A stretch of 64,000 nucleotides of DNA from Rhodoplanes serenus. GTDB lineage: Bacteria > Pseudomonadota > Alphaproteobacteria > Rhizobiales > Xanthobacteraceae. The translations under genes were made by a program, and so were the position numbers. Location: NCBI GenBank assembly GCA_945897515.1, contig CAMDFO010000002.1, forward strand, positions 52,348 through 116,347, given 5' to 3'. Every line of letters starts with the position of its first letter. Positions within the stretch are counted from its first letter, which is position 1. The notes under the pieces are model-generated. The model had not been told where the DNA came from, did no database searches, and saw nothing but the letters and a program-made list of their open reading frames with translations. Shown one piece after another: positions 20,101 through 29,167 of this stretch.

Positions 20101-20250
20101 GGCTCGCGCATCGATACGCGCCTCGGCCGCCTCGCCGCGCGACCCCTGCGCGAGCAGCCGCCCGGCGATCGTCTCGTCCGGCGGCGCGAACGGAGCCCGG
20201 AAGGACAGCGCACCGGCCGGTGCAGAACGCGGGTCCGCCGTCCTGTTCAT
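17137..20250 (-). CDS. putA: Bifunctional proline dehydrogenase / L-glutamate-gamma-semialdehyde dehydrogenase
   Basis: This 1037-residue enzyme oxidises proline to glutamate at the membrane, with FAD in the N-terminal barrel and NAD in the C-terminal aldehyde dehydrogenase. The proline dehydrogenase part shows EFRYSFDMLGEGART and VRLVKGAYWDTE; the aldehyde dehydrogenase part has GNAVVAKPAEQT, FTGSTEVG and the catalytic C825 in SAGQRCSALR. Length and the lack of a ribbon-helix-helix N-terminus place it among the short PutAs, which do not repress their own gene. The ATG at 20250 has GGAGG upstream, although the frame is open to 20388. The divergent ABC transporter is 270 bp away. Confidence 0.97.
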   Translation of the reverse strand: MNRTADPRSAPAGALSFRAPFAPPDETIAGRLLAQGSRGEAAEARIDARARRLVETIRSGAGGLGGIEDFLHAYSLSTKEGLALMVLAEALLRVPDAETADRLIEDKLAAGDWTRTEPSGGLLVSASAWTLGLTARVIQPGETPENIVESVVKRLGVPTVRLATRQAMRLLGSHFVLGQTIDEALGRAGSHREFRYSFDMLGEGARTAADAERYFQAYADAIEAIGKRAGNAPLPARPGISVKLSALHPRYEAVSRERVFAELTPRVLELARMAKSHDLNFTVDAEEADRLELSLDIIGQVLADPSLAGWDGFGLAVQAYQKRAPAVIDWLVDVASALDRRLMVRLVKGAYWDTEVKRAQERGLTDYPVFTRKPMTDLSFMGCMRKLLAARPRLYPQFATHNALTVASVIEEAGGAEGYEFQRLHGMGEVLYEALLAEVPGAACRVYAPVGSHRELLAYLVRRLLENGANSSFVAVAADPRVPIEAILKRPQAWVGDAAHARNAHIPLPRDLYRPARLNSSGVEFGDRVALQSLMAEVKRGRPDKALAAPLLDGVPLRGASRPVISPVDGEIVGNVIEGDEAIAVAAMAAAEAGFAAWAVTSVERRALALERMADLLEAGRGGLIALLHREGGKTLDDAVSEVREAIDYCRYYAAEARRTLMPQPMPGPTGESNELHSRGRGVFVCISPWNFPLAIFLGQVSAALIAGNAVVAKPAEQTPLIAAEAVRLFHQAGVPESALHLVPGDGKVGAALVADRRVAGVAFTGSTEVGRLINRALAKKDGPIVPLIAETGGINAMIVDATALPEQVTDDVVASAFRSAGQRCSALRLLCVQEDVADRMIEMIAGAARELVLGDPGDPATHVGPVIDREAKDRLDGWIADMAGQGRILFRWDDGRALPPRGLFVPPAIVELDRARDLKEEVFGPVLHVVRWRAGEFDVLLDEIAGNGTGLTLGIHSRIDTTVEKIVARLPNGNVYVNRNIIGAVVGTQPFGGSGLSGTGPKAGGPNYLKRFVTEQTVTINTAAAGGNATLLSTEE

Positions 20251-20520
20251 GGAAGCCTCCGACCGGCTCACGGTCACCGACAGTCTATCAGCGGCTGTGC
20301 CGCCTGCCTGCCCAGCGCGTTGGCACTGGCGACATTCCGTTGTGCAGAAATGCGCCAGTCTGTGCAGGGGTGCCCGCAACTCAACCACCTTCGACTTGCT
20401 CTTTCATTCGGCATGTTCTTTGCTGAGCGAAAGGCGGAAACTGGTAGGCGGAAAGTTCAAGGCCGCCGCGCTTGGCATCGGCGTTCCGCGCCGTCACAAC
20501 GATCAAGAAGGAACAGGGAC

Positions 20521-21558
20521 ATGGGCGTTCTCAATATCGCGAGGCTCGGCCGGACCGGGCTCGCTCTCGCAGCCACCGCCGCGGCGGTGATCTTTGCCGG
20601 ACCCGCCAGCGCCCAGCAGGCGGTCAAATTTTCCCTCGATTTCAAATTCGAGGGCCCCGCGGCGCCGTTCGTGGTCGCCATCGACAAGGGATACTTCAAG
20701 GCGGAAGGGCTGGACGTCACCATCGACAGCGCGGCCGGCTCGCTTGAGCCGATCACACGGGTCGCGTCGGGCACCTACGACATGGGATTCGGCGACATCA
20801 ACTCGCTGATCAAGTTCCGCGACGCCAATCCGGGCGTGCCGATCAAAGCGGTGTATATGGTCTATAACAAACCGCCATTCTCGGTGGTCGGCCGAAAGAG
20901 CCGCGGCATCAACAAGCCGAAGGACCTGGAAGGCAAGAAGCTCGGCGCCCCGGCGCCGGACGGCGCCTTCGCCCAGTGGAAGATCTTCACCCAGGCCAAC
21001 GGCATCGACGCCTCCAAGGTGACGGTGGAGAACGTAGGCTTCCCGGTGCGCGAGCCGATGCTGGCTGCCGGCCAGGTCGACGCCATCACCGGCTTCTCGT
21101 TCTCCTCATTCATCAACCTGAAGGACCGCGGCGTCCCGGTCGACGACATCGTCGTGCTGCTGATGGCCGATCACGGCGTCAATCTCTACGGCAACGTGAT
21201 CATGGTGAACCCGAAGTTCGCGGCCGAGAAGCCGCAGGCGGTGCGAGGTTTCCTCAAGGCGTTCACCAAGGGCCTGAGGGACACGATCGCCAACCCGGGC
21301 ACCTCGGTCGACTCGGTGCTCAAGCGCAACGATGTCGCCAAGAAGCCGGCCGAACTCGAGCGGCTGCAAATGGCGCTGCGCGACAACATCGTGACCGCCG
21401 AGACCAAGGCCAATGGCTACGGCGGCGTCGACCTGGAACGGCTCGACAAGTCGATCGCCCAGATCGCGCTGACCTACGAGTTCAAGAACGCCCGCCCGAA
21501 AGGCGCGGACGTGTTCGACTCGTCGTTCCTGCCGCCGGCCGCGGAACGCAAGTTCTAA
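20521..21558 (+). CDS. ABC transporter substrate-binding protein (NMT1/SsuA-like)
   Basis: The 345-residue exported protein has a signal peptide ending ASAQQ and then VKFSLDFKFEGPAAPFVVAIDKGYFKAEGL (shown in part by positions 24-53), the opening of NMT1/THI5-like binding proteins for nitrate, sulfonates, taurine, thiamine precursors or aromatic acids. It is the first of three genes forming a complete importer. AAGGAACAGGGAC precedes the ATG. The substrate cannot be chosen from sequence; the nearby LysR regulator does not decide it. Confidence 0.88.
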   Translation: MGVLNIARLGRTGLALAATAAAVIFAGPASAQQAVKFSLDFKFEGPAAPFVVAIDKGYFKAEGLDVTIDSAAGSLEPITRVASGTYDMGFGDINSLIKFRDANPGVPIKAVYMVYNKPPFSVVGRKSRGINKPKDLEGKKLGAPAPDGAFAQWKIFTQANGIDASKVTVENVGFPVREPMLAAGQVDAITGFSFSSFINLKDRGVPVDDIVVLLMADHGVNLYGNVIMVNPKFAAEKPQAVRGFLKAFTKGLRDTIANPGTSVDSVLKRNDVAKKPAELERLQMALRDNIVTAETKANGYGGVDLERLDKSIAQIALTYEFKNARPKGADVFDSSFLPPAAERKF

Positions 21559-21578
21559 GCGAGATACCGGCGCGTACC

Positions 21579-22373
21579 ATGTCGGCTTTCGTCGCCCTCG
21601 ACGGGGTGAGCCATACCTACGGTGCGCGCGGCGGCTCGACCGGCGGTACGCTTGCCGTCGATGGCCTGTCGATCTCGGTCAACACCGGCGAATTCGTCGC
21701 GGTGGTCGGGCCGTCGGGCTGCGGCAAATCCACCCTGATGAAGCTCGCGACCGGACTGCAGTTCCCGTTCAAGGGGACGGTCCGGATCGCGGGCAACGTC
21801 ATCGACCGGCCGGTGAAGATCGCCGGCATGGCGTTCCAAGCGCCGACGCTGCTGCCCTGGCGCACCACGCTGGACAACCTGCTGCTGCCGCTGGAGATCG
21901 TCGAGCCGCACCGCCAGGAAATCCGCCGCCGCAAGGCCGACTATGTGGCGCGCGCCGAAAAGTTGCTGGCCTCGGTCGGGCTCAACGGGATGGGGTCGAA
22001 ATTTCCCTGGGAGCTGTCCGGCGGCATGCAGCAGCGGACCTCGCTGTGCCGCGCGCTGATCCACGAGCCGCAGCTCCTGATGCTCGACGAGCCGTTTGCC
22101 GCGCTCGACGCGTTCACGCGCGAGGAGCTGTGGTGCGTGATCCGGGACCTTCACGCCGCGCGCAGGATCACGGTCATCCTGGTCACGCACGACCTGCGTG
22201 AAGCGGTGTTTCTCGCCGACCGCGTGTTCGTCATGTCGCAACGGCCGGGGCGCATCTTGGTCGAGCGGCCGATCGAGCTGCCGCGCCCGCGCGATCTCGA
22301 CATCGTCTACACGCCGGAGTTTTCCGAGATTGTGCACGAACTCCGCGGGCACATCGTGAGGGCCCGGCAATGA
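21579..22373 (+). CDS. ABC transporter ATP-binding protein (SsuB/TauB-like)
   Basis: A 264-residue cytoplasmic ATPase with Walker A GPSGCGKST, the signature ELSGGMQQR, Walker B LLMLDEPFAALD and the switch region VTHDLREAVFLADR. These match the nitrate/sulfonate/taurine importer ATPases. It begins 20 bp after the binding protein and overlaps the permease start by four bases (ATGA), so the three genes are translationally coupled. Confidence 0.93.
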   Translation: MSAFVALDGVSHTYGARGGSTGGTLAVDGLSISVNTGEFVAVVGPSGCGKSTLMKLATGLQFPFKGTVRIAGNVIDRPVKIAGMAFQAPTLLPWRTTLDNLLLPLEIVEPHRQEIRRRKADYVARAEKLLASVGLNGMGSKFPWELSGGMQQRTSLCRALIHEPQLLMLDEPFAALDAFTREELWCVIRDLHAARRITVILVTHDLREAVFLADRVFVMSQRPGRILVERPIELPRPRDLDIVYTPEFSEIVHELRGHIVRARQ

Positions 22374-23143
22374 CCCGCCAGGATTTCTTCATACGAGCGG
22401 CGCCGTGGATCTACACCATCGCCATGTTCGCGATCTGGGAAGCGGTGTGCCATATCTTCAGCATCCCGGTGTTTTTTCTGCCGCCGCCGACCGCAATCGC
22501 CGACGCCTTCGTTGAATACTGGGGGCCGATCTACCGGAACTCGATCTTCACGCTGTCGACGACAATGATCGGCTTCGGGTTGGCGGTCGGGTTCGGGCTG
22601 CTGCTCGGCCTGCTGGTCGGCTGGTCGCGCACGATCTACGCCGGACTCTACCCGCTGATGATCGGCTTCAACGCCATCCCCAAGGTCGCCGTGGTGCCGA
22701 TCCTGGTGCTGTGGTTCGGGATCGGCTTCGTCCCGGCGGTGCTGACCGCGTTCCTGATCTCGTTCTTCCCGATCGTGGTCAACGTCGCGACCGGGCTTGC
22801 CACCATCGAGCCCGAGCTCGAGGACGTGCTGAAGGCACTCGGCGCCTCCAAGCTCGACATCATGCGCAAGGTCGGAATTCCGCGCACCCTACCCTATTTT
22901 TTCGGTTCGCTGAAAATAGCGATCACGCTCGCCTTCGTCGGCTCCGTGATCTCCGAGAGCATCGCCTCCAACTACGGCATCGGCAATCTGATGCTGCAGG
23001 CGCAGGCGCAGTTCCAAGTGCCGCTGATCTTCGCCGGCCTGGTCGCGCTCGCCGTCGAAGGCATCGTGATGTACTGGCTGATGGCGATCCTGGAGGCGCG
23101 GATGACCGGCTGGGCGCAGCGCTCGGGCTTCGCGCAGACCTGA
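22370..23143 (+). CDS. ABC transporter permease (SsuC/TauC-like)
   Basis: The 257-residue inner-membrane protein has about six helices and the coupling-loop sequence EDVLKALGASKLDIMRKVGIP (residues about 148-168), typical of BPD_transp_1 permeases. It starts within the stop of the ATPase gene and is the last gene of the operon; the LysR gene converges on it 9 bp downstream. Confidence 0.93.
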   Translation: MTRQDFFIRAAPWIYTIAMFAIWEAVCHIFSIPVFFLPPPTAIADAFVEYWGPIYRNSIFTLSTTMIGFGLAVGFGLLLGLLVGWSRTIYAGLYPLMIGFNAIPKVAVVPILVLWFGIGFVPAVLTAFLISFFPIVVNVATGLATIEPELEDVLKALGASKLDIMRKVGIPRTLPYFFGSLKIAITLAFVGSVISESIASNYGIGNLMLQAQAQFQVPLIFAGLVALAVEGIVMYWLMAILEARMTGWAQRSGFAQT

Positions 23144-23152
23144 CGGGCGTTC

Positions 23153-24070
23153 CTATTCGGCGGCGCCGGCAACCGCGGGAGCCGAATCGGCATCGGCATG
23201 ATGCGCGGTCTGCGTGCCCGGGCGCAAAGCAGCCGCCAGCGCATCCGCAAGCAGATCGCGTTCCTCGCGCTCGGCGCCGCCGCGCACGTAGATGCCGCAG
23301 AAGAATTCCGGCAGCTTGGGCAGCGGCGCATCCTCCCAGACCATCACGCCGGGCATGCTGGCGTGGCTGCGCGGAAACGGCATGACGCCGATGCCCGCGG
23401 CCACCGCAGCGCCAAGGCCGGCCACGCTCGACCCGGTGAATACGATCTCGCATTCACGCCCGGCTTGGCTGAGTGACGTCAGCGCGCTGCGGGTGAATAC
23501 GCACTCCTCACCATAGGACACCAGCGGCACCGGCGCTTTCGGATCGAGCTGGGTGGAGGCAGCACGCAGCCAGACCAGTTCTTCGGTCCAATAGTAACGG
23601 GTTTCCAGAGCCGGGCCCGTGGCCGACACCCAGACAGCGAGATCGAGATCGCCTTCACGCATGTCCCGCAGCAGGGTGTCGATCCAGCCGCTGTAGACCA
23701 CGAACCGCAGTTCCGGCCGCCGCGCGCGGAAACAGGCGAGCGCCAGCGATATTTCGGCCGCGTTGAAGTCGCCGGTCTGGCCGATGCGCACAGTGAGGGC
23801 AGTGGGGCGCGGGCCGGCAAGATCGAGGATCTGGTCGTTGATCGACAACAGGCGGCGGGCGTAGTTCACGACCAACTCGCCGGCCGTCGTCAGGGTGACC
23901 CCCGGCGCGCTCTTGTCGAGCAGGTCGGTCCCGAGCAGGCCTTGCAGGCGCTTGATCTGCGCACTGACGGCGGGTTGGGTCACTCCCAGGGATTGCGCCG
24001 CCCGGGTAAAGCTGCGCAGGTCGACGACTGCAACAAGCGTTCGCAGAAGCTCGGTCGGAATGTTGGTCAT
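23153..24070 (-). CDS. LysR-family transcriptional regulator
   Basis: A 305-residue regulator with an N-terminal winged helix-turn-helix (TELLRTLVAVVDLRSFTRAAQSLGVTQPAVSAQIKRL, positions about 5-42) and a C-terminal periplasmic-binding-like effector domain starting near residue 90. It converges on the ABC importer operon and is divergent from ndvA across 317 bp. LysR proteins usually act on the divergent promoter, but here that gene is an exporter, so the true target is unclear. Confidence 0.92.
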   Translation of the reverse strand: MTNIPTELLRTLVAVVDLRSFTRAAQSLGVTQPAVSAQIKRLQGLLGTDLLDKSAPGVTLTTAGELVVNYARRLLSINDQILDLAGPRPTALTVRIGQTGDFNAAEISLALACFRARRPELRFVVYSGWIDTLLRDMREGDLDLAVWVSATGPALETRYYWTEELVWLRAASTQLDPKAPVPLVSYGEECVFTRSALTSLSQAGRECEIVFTGSSVAGLGAAVAAGIGVMPFPRSHASMPGVMVWEDAPLPKLPEFFCGIYVRGGAEREERDLLADALAAALRPGTQTAHHADADSAPAVAGAAE

Positions 24071-24387
24071 CAAGACAACCGCCCCATGCGTGGCCGCGCC
24101 GACGTGGCGGGACGATCAACTGCAATCGTCCGCCGGCCTTACGGCAGGCGTTAACGATGCTGCGGCGGCGCCCCATCAAAAACGCTTCTAGCCGGTATCA
24201 TATTGACATATTCAGCTTTCGCAACATGTGGGCGTAGCAGTGTGCGCCCGATCAAATTTCCGATATCGACGAACAATCAATCTTGCTTTGAGTTTTTTTG
24301 CGATGCAACCGAAGTGCTCCAGGATGATAGGACTCCTCCTCTCCAGTCCTTCCCCTCCCATGACAAACCCGCTTTGATGCAATCGCC
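24071..24387. other. Divergent intergenic region between lysR and ndvA
   Basis: These 317 bp should hold both promoters. A perfect TTGACA is at 24203-24208, but no good -10 lies 16-18 bases downstream. The stretch 24200-24310 is AT-richer than its surroundings. No gene or RNA is visible. Confidence 0.5.
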
Positions 24388-26178
24388 ATGAATTTTGTCC
24401 ATCTCTACGTTCGCGTGCTCCGATTGCTCGGTGCGGAGAAGCGGCTGGCCTGGATGCTGGCGCTCGCCAACGTGTTGCTGGCGGCCGCGCAATTCGCCGA
24501 GCCGATCCTGTTCGGGTATATCATCGACGCGTTGAGCAATGCGCAGGCCAAGGGCGGGCCGCCGTTGTGGAGCAATCTCACGCCGCTGCTCGGCGCCTGG
24601 GTCGGTTTCGGCCTGTTCACCATCGTCTGCGGGGCGGTGGTGGCGCTCTATTCCGACCGGCTTTCGCATCGCCAGCGCCATGCCGTGCTGACCAATTATT
24701 TCGAGCACATCCTGCAGCTACCGCTCAGCTACCACGGCGGCACGCACTCGGGCCGGCTGATGAAAGTCATGATCACCGGCACCGACTCGCTGTGGTGGCT
24801 GTGGCTGGGCTTCTTCCGCGAGCACCTCGCCGCCTTCGTTTCCCTGGTCGTGCTGATGCCGCTGTCGCTGTTCATCAACTGGCGGCTGGCGGTCCTGCTG
24901 ATCCTGCTCTGCGTCGTCTTCACCCTGCTGACCGCGCTGGTGCTGCGCAAGGCGGAAGCCGGGCAGACCGCGGTCGAGCGGCACTATACCGAGATGGCGG
25001 AGCGAACCTCGGACGCGCTCGGCAACGTCGCCCTGGTGCAGAGCTATTCCCGCATCGAAGCCGAGGTGAAGAGTCTGCGGGACGTCGTCACCAAGCTGCT
25101 CACCGCGCAGATGCCGGTGCTGTCGTGGTGGGCGCTGGCGGCGGTGGCGACGCGCGCCGCCGTCACCCTCACCATGCTGTCGATCTTCATCGTCGGCATC
25201 ATGCTGCACATGCAAAACCTGACGACCATCGGCGAGATCGTCACGTTCACCAGCTTCGCCGGACTGCTGATCGGACGGCTGGAACAGTCGGTGAGCTTCG
25301 TCAATCAGTTGTTCATGGTCGCACCGCGCTTGAAGGAGTTCTTCGACGTGTTCGATACCGTGCCTGCGGTTCGCGATCGCGCCGACGCGGTCGACCCCGG
25401 CCGGGTGCGCGGCCTGGTCGAATTCAAGGATGTGTCGTTCTCCTACGATGGCAAGAGGCCGGCCGTCGCCGACGTCAATTTTACAGCTTTGCCGGGTGAG
25501 GTGATCGCGCTGGTCGGCCCGACCGGAGCCGGGAAATCCACGGCGCTGGCATTGCTGCACCGCGTGTTCGATCCGCAATCCGGCTCGGTCAAGATCGACG
25601 GCATGGACATTCGCGCGATGAAGCTGTCCGCGCTTCGCCGCAACATCGGGGTGGTGTTCCAGGAGGTGCTGCTGCTGAACCGCTCGGTCGCCGAAAATCT
25701 GCGGGTCGGCAAGCCTGACGCGACCGACGAAGAAATTCGCGACGCCGCGAGGCGTGCCCAGGCGCTCGACTTCATTGAAACCAAGCCGGAAAAATTTGAG
25801 GCCACCGTGGGCGAGCGGGGCCGGATGCTATCGGGCGGCGAACGTCAGCGCGTCTCGATCGCGCGCGCGCTGTTGAAGAACCCGCCGATCCTCATTCTGG
25901 ACGAGGCCACCAGCGCGCTCGACGCCACCACCGAAGCCAAGGTCCAGATGGCGCTCGACGAGGTCATGAAGGATCGCACCACCTTCGTGATCGCACACCG
26001 GCTGTCGACGGTGCGCAACGCGACCCGCATTCTGGTGTTCGACCACGGCCGCGTGCTCGAAAGCGGCACCTTCGACGAACTGATCAAGCGCGACGGTGTG
26101 TTCGCATCGCTTGCCAAGGCGCAGTTCCTGACGGCGGACGCCAAGCCGCGCCAGATCGCCAGCAGCCCGGCGGAATAG
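24388..26178 (+). CDS. ndvA: Cyclic beta-1,2-glucan exporter, ABC transmembrane/ATPase half-transporter
   Basis: This 596-residue protein has an N-terminal six-helix exporter domain and a C-terminal ATPase with Walker [10 protein letters not shown] (K383), signature LSGGERQR (S482) and Walker [13 protein letters not shown]. The opening [15 protein letters not shown] and the segment GFFREHLA are characteristic of NdvA/ChvA, which export cyclic beta-1,2-glucans to the periplasm for osmotic adaptation and host interaction. No ndvB glucan synthase is in the window. It ends directly against the convergent thiolase gene with no gap. Confidence 0.9.
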   Translation: MNFVHLYVRVLRLLGAEKRLAWMLALANVLLAAAQFAEPILFGYIIDALSNAQAKGGPPLWSNLTPLLGAWVGFGLFTIVCGAVVALYSDRLSHRQRHAVLTNYFEHILQLPLSYHGGTHSGRLMKVMITGTDSLWWLWLGFFREHLAAFVSLVVLMPLSLFINWRLAVLLILLCVVFTLLTALVLRKAEAGQTAVERHYTEMAERTSDALGNVALVQSYSRIEAEVKSLRDVVTKLLTAQMPVLSWWALAAVATRAAVTLTMLSIFIVGIMLHMQNLTTIGEIVTFTSFAGLLIGRLEQSVSFVNQLFMVAPRLKEFFDVFDTVPAVRDRADAVDPGRVRGLVEFKDVSFSYDGKRPAVADVNFTALPGEVIALVGPTGAGKSTALALLHRVFDPQSGSVKIDGMDIRAMKLSALRRNIGVVFQEVLLLNRSVAENLRVGKPDATDEEIRDAARRAQALDFIETKPEKFEATVGERGRMLSGGERQRVSIARALLKNPPILILDEATSALDATTEAKVQMALDEVMKDRTTFVIAHRLSTVRNATRILVFDHGRVLESGTFDELIKRDGVFASLAKAQFLTADAKPRQIASSPAE

Positions 26179-27345
26179 CTACTTGATCCGCTCCAGGATG
26201 CTCACGTAGTTCGCCACCGCTGCGCCGCCCATATTGAAGATGCCGGCGAGCTTCGCGCCCTTGACCTGAATGTCGCCGGCGGTGCCCGCGAGCTGCATCG
26301 CGCAAAGCGCGTGCATGGAGACGCCGGTGGCGCCGATCGGATGGCCTTTTGCCTTCAGGCCGCCGGACGCGTTGATCGGAAGCTTGCCGTCCTTCTGGGT
26401 CCAACCTTCCTTGACTGCCATGAAGCCCTGCCCCTCCGGCGTCAATCCCATCGCCTCATACTCGATCAGCTCGGCGATGGTGAAGCAGTCGTGGGTCTCG
26501 ACCAGCGAAAGATCGTCGAGCCCGATGCCGGCATCCGCGAGCGCCCGCTTCCAGGCCTCGGCACAGCCTTCGAACTTGAGGATGTCGCGCTTCGCCATCG
26601 GCAGGAAATCCTGCACATGGGCGGCGGAGCGGAACGCGATCGCCTTGTCGAGACGCAGCGCGGTCTCGACGTCGGCCAGCACAAGCGCCGCCGCCCCATC
26701 GGACACCAGCGAGCAATCGGTGCGCTTGAGCGGACCGGCGACGAACGGATTCTTTTCGCTGGCGTTGCGGCAGAAGTCGTAGCCGAGGTCCTTGCGCAAC
26801 TGCGCATAGGGATTGCCGACGCCGTTCTTGTGATTTTTGGCCGCAATCATCGCCAGCGCGTCGGATTGGTCGCCCCATTTCTGGAAATAACGCCCGGCGA
26901 TAGTGCCGAATATTCCGGCAAAGCCGCCCTCGATGTCGGCCTCGTCGCGGACGTAGGACGCCTTCAGCAGGTTTTTCCCGATCTCCGGCCCGGGCGTGGT
27001 GGTCATTTGTTCCACGCCCACCACGAGCACGATGCGGGCCGACTTGGCCGCAATCGCCTTGAGGCCCTGATGCACGGCTGCGGAACCCGTGGCGCAGGCG
27101 TTCTCGACCCGGAGCGCCCGCTTGAAACGCAGGTCCGGCGACGCCTGCAGCACCAGCGACGCCGTGAAATCCTGCGCGGAGAAGCCGGCGTTGAAGTGCC
27201 CGAGCACGATCTCGTCCACGTCCGCCGCGCCCACTCCCGCGTCCGCCAGCGCACCGTTCGCAACCTTGACGATCAGGCTCTCGACCGTCTCGCCCTCGAG
27301 CCGGCCGAACGGCGTATGCGCCCAACCCACGATACAAGCGGTCAT
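26179..27345 (-). CDS. SCP2/SCP-x-type thiolase family protein
   Basis: The 388-residue protein has the nucleophile region ENACATGSAAVHQGL, the thiolase ETHDCFTIAELIEYEAMG and KAKGHPIGATG, matching the SCP-x-like acetyl-CoA acetyltransferase group, which cleaves or forms 3-ketoacyl-CoA thioesters in degradation of branched, steroid-like or aromatic side chains. A DUF35 partner is common for this group but none is seen here. GGAG precedes the ATG. It may supply beta-oxidation together with acyl-CoA synthetases nearby, by inference. Confidence 0.87.
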   Translation of the reverse strand: MTACIVGWAHTPFGRLEGETVESLIVKVANGALADAGVGAADVDEIVLGHFNAGFSAQDFTASLVLQASPDLRFKRALRVENACATGSAAVHQGLKAIAAKSARIVLVVGVEQMTTTPGPEIGKNLLKASYVRDEADIEGGFAGIFGTIAGRYFQKWGDQSDALAMIAAKNHKNGVGNPYAQLRKDLGYDFCRNASEKNPFVAGPLKRTDCSLVSDGAAALVLADVETALRLDKAIAFRSAAHVQDFLPMAKRDILKFEGCAEAWKRALADAGIGLDDLSLVETHDCFTIAELIEYEAMGLTPEGQGFMAVKEGWTQKDGKLPINASGGLKAKGHPIGATGVSMHALCAMQLAGTAGDIQVKGAKLAGIFNMGGAAVANYVSILERIK

Positions 27346-27535
27346 GACCCGCTCCTTTGCCGAACTTTCGTCGCTTTCCTCTGTGATTTACCACGATGGT
27401 GGCTGGATAAACCATTAAAACAGGTGGCGACGCGCCGGCTTTGCGTTTCCGCGGTCCTTCGGTTTAGATAGCCCGACATAATCGAGTGGAAATCACTCGT
27501 TCCGAGGCCCGCTACAACAGACCGGACCCCGCACA

Positions 27536-29086
27536 GTGGCTTTTGTGTCAAAGTTCCACACGCCGGCTTTCATCGCGGTCATCGCCGCCGCCGCTCTCAC
27601 AACGCTGACCAGCACGCGCGCCGCCGCCGAGGCAATGCTGCTGATCGAGGCCGACAGCGGCAAGGTCCTGCATGCCGAGAACGCCACCTACCCGTGGTAT
27701 CCGGCGTCGATCACCAAGCTCATGACCGCCTACGTCACCTTGCACGCGGTCAAGAACAATCGCCTGACGCTCGACAGCCTGATCACCGTGTCGGCGAACG
27801 CCGCCGCACAGGCACCTTCGAAGATCGGTTTCAAGCCCGGCACCACGGTCACCGTCGACAACGCGCTGAAGATGCTGATGGTGAAGTCGGCCAACGACAT
27901 CGCCTACGTGCTCGCCGAAGGCGTCGGCGGATCGGTGGAGAAATTCGCCGACGACATGAACGCCGCGTCCCGCCGCCTCGGCATGACGCAATCGAACTGG
28001 GTGAACCCGAACGGCCTGCCGGACGACCGCCAGATCAGCTCGGCGCGCGATCTCGCGATCCTGGCCCGCGCGGTGCTGCGCGAGTTCCCCGAGTACGACA
28101 TGTACTGGAACATTTCCGCCATCAAGCTCGGCAAGAAGATGATGCGGAACCACAATTCGCTGATCGGCCGCTACGCCGGCGCCGACGGCATGAAGACCGG
28201 TTTCATCTGCGCTTCCGGATTCAATCTGGTGGCGTCCGCGTCGCGGCGCGGCAAGCGGCTGATCGCGGTCGTGCTCGGTTCGCAATCGTCGGCCGTCCGC
28301 GGCGCCAAGGCCGCCAGCCTGCTGGAGCGCGGGTTCAACACCAATGGCTTCCAGTGGATATCGGCGTCGCTCGGCACGGTCGAATCGCTGACCCCGATCA
28401 GCGCCGAGCCGCCGGATCTCCGCGAGGAGATGTGCGGCAAGCATCGCAGGCGTCCGGCCGCCGAAGAGGCAGACGAGGAGCCGACGACCTCCGCCGGCAA
28501 CCAGGCCGACCCGAATTCTCCGACCGCGTTCATGCTCTCCAGCCTGGCGCCCGCCAGCAGCAAGGCCTCGAGCCTGCTTGCGCCGGCCGGTGGCCACGTG
28601 AACCCCATCGTGGTCTATGCCGGCCCGGCCAAGAACTCGGCTGACACCCAGGTCGCAGCCGCGCGTTCGAAGCTCGACAAGGCCGCCAAGACCGCAGCCA
28701 AGAAGCCGGACACCAAGGCCAATCAGGTCGCAGCAGCCCCGGCCGCCGCGGCGCCGGCGGCCTCGGGCCAGATCGCAGCCGCACCGGCGCAGACCGGAAC
28801 GACGACGCCAGCACCCACCCCGGCCCGCGTAGCCGCTCCTGCCGCGCCTGGCCAGATTGCTGCGGCGCCCGCGGGACAGTTTGCCCCGCCGCCCGCAGCG
28901 ACGACGCGCACGAGCAGCCGCGCCCTGCCTGCGGTATCCGAGACCCCGGCCAGCCCGTGGATGAGCTTCGCGCCGTCGGCCCAGGCCGCCACCGTGCCGG
29001 CTCCGCTCACCGCGGTGCCGCCCGCCCCGAAGGCTGCCGCGGTGCCGATGCCCCGTCCACGGCCCAAGAACACCGCGGCCCGCTAA
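27536..29086 (+). CDS. D-alanyl-D-alanine carboxypeptidase (S11, DacF-like) with long Ala/Pro tail
   Basis: The catalytic domain (residues about 33-290) trims pentapeptide stems in the periplasm. The S11 motifs are present: S58-ITK61, S118-AN120 and K220-TG222. A signal peptide precedes it. From about residue 310 the protein continues for some 200 residues of low-complexity Ala/Pro-rich sequence (repeats like APAAAAPAASGQIAAAPA), instead of the usual PBP5 C-terminal domain. The chosen start is GTG at 27536; GTG at 27545 is possible. The tail may span the periplasm or bind the wall, by inference. Confidence 0.9.
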   Translation: MAFVSKFHTPAFIAVIAAAALTTLTSTRAAAEAMLLIEADSGKVLHAENATYPWYPASITKLMTAYVTLHAVKNNRLTLDSLITVSANAAAQAPSKIGFKPGTTVTVDNALKMLMVKSANDIAYVLAEGVGGSVEKFADDMNAASRRLGMTQSNWVNPNGLPDDRQISSARDLAILARAVLREFPEYDMYWNISAIKLGKKMMRNHNSLIGRYAGADGMKTGFICASGFNLVASASRRGKRLIAVVLGSQSSAVRGAKAASLLERGFNTNGFQWISASLGTVESLTPISAEPPDLREEMCGKHRRRPAAEEADEEPTTSAGNQADPNSPTAFMLSSLAPASSKASSLLAPAGGHVNPIVVYAGPAKNSADTQVAAARSKLDKAAKTAAKKPDTKANQVAAAPAAAAPAASGQIAAAPAQTGTTTPAPTPARVAAPAAPGQIAAAPAGQFAPPPAATTRTSSRALPAVSETPASPWMSFAPSAQAATVPAPLTAVPPAPKAAAVPMPRPRPKNTAAR

Positions 29087-29167
29087 CCGGCATCGTCCGG
29101 TTACGCTTGTCACGACCGAGCGACTCTTCTAGCCCGGGATGCGGCCACGCCGCCTCGGGGCGTCCTG

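Noticed and set aside
24203..24231. Sigma-70 promoter at TTGACA upstream of ndvA
   Set aside because: The -35 is perfect, but no acceptable -10 lies at the right distance.
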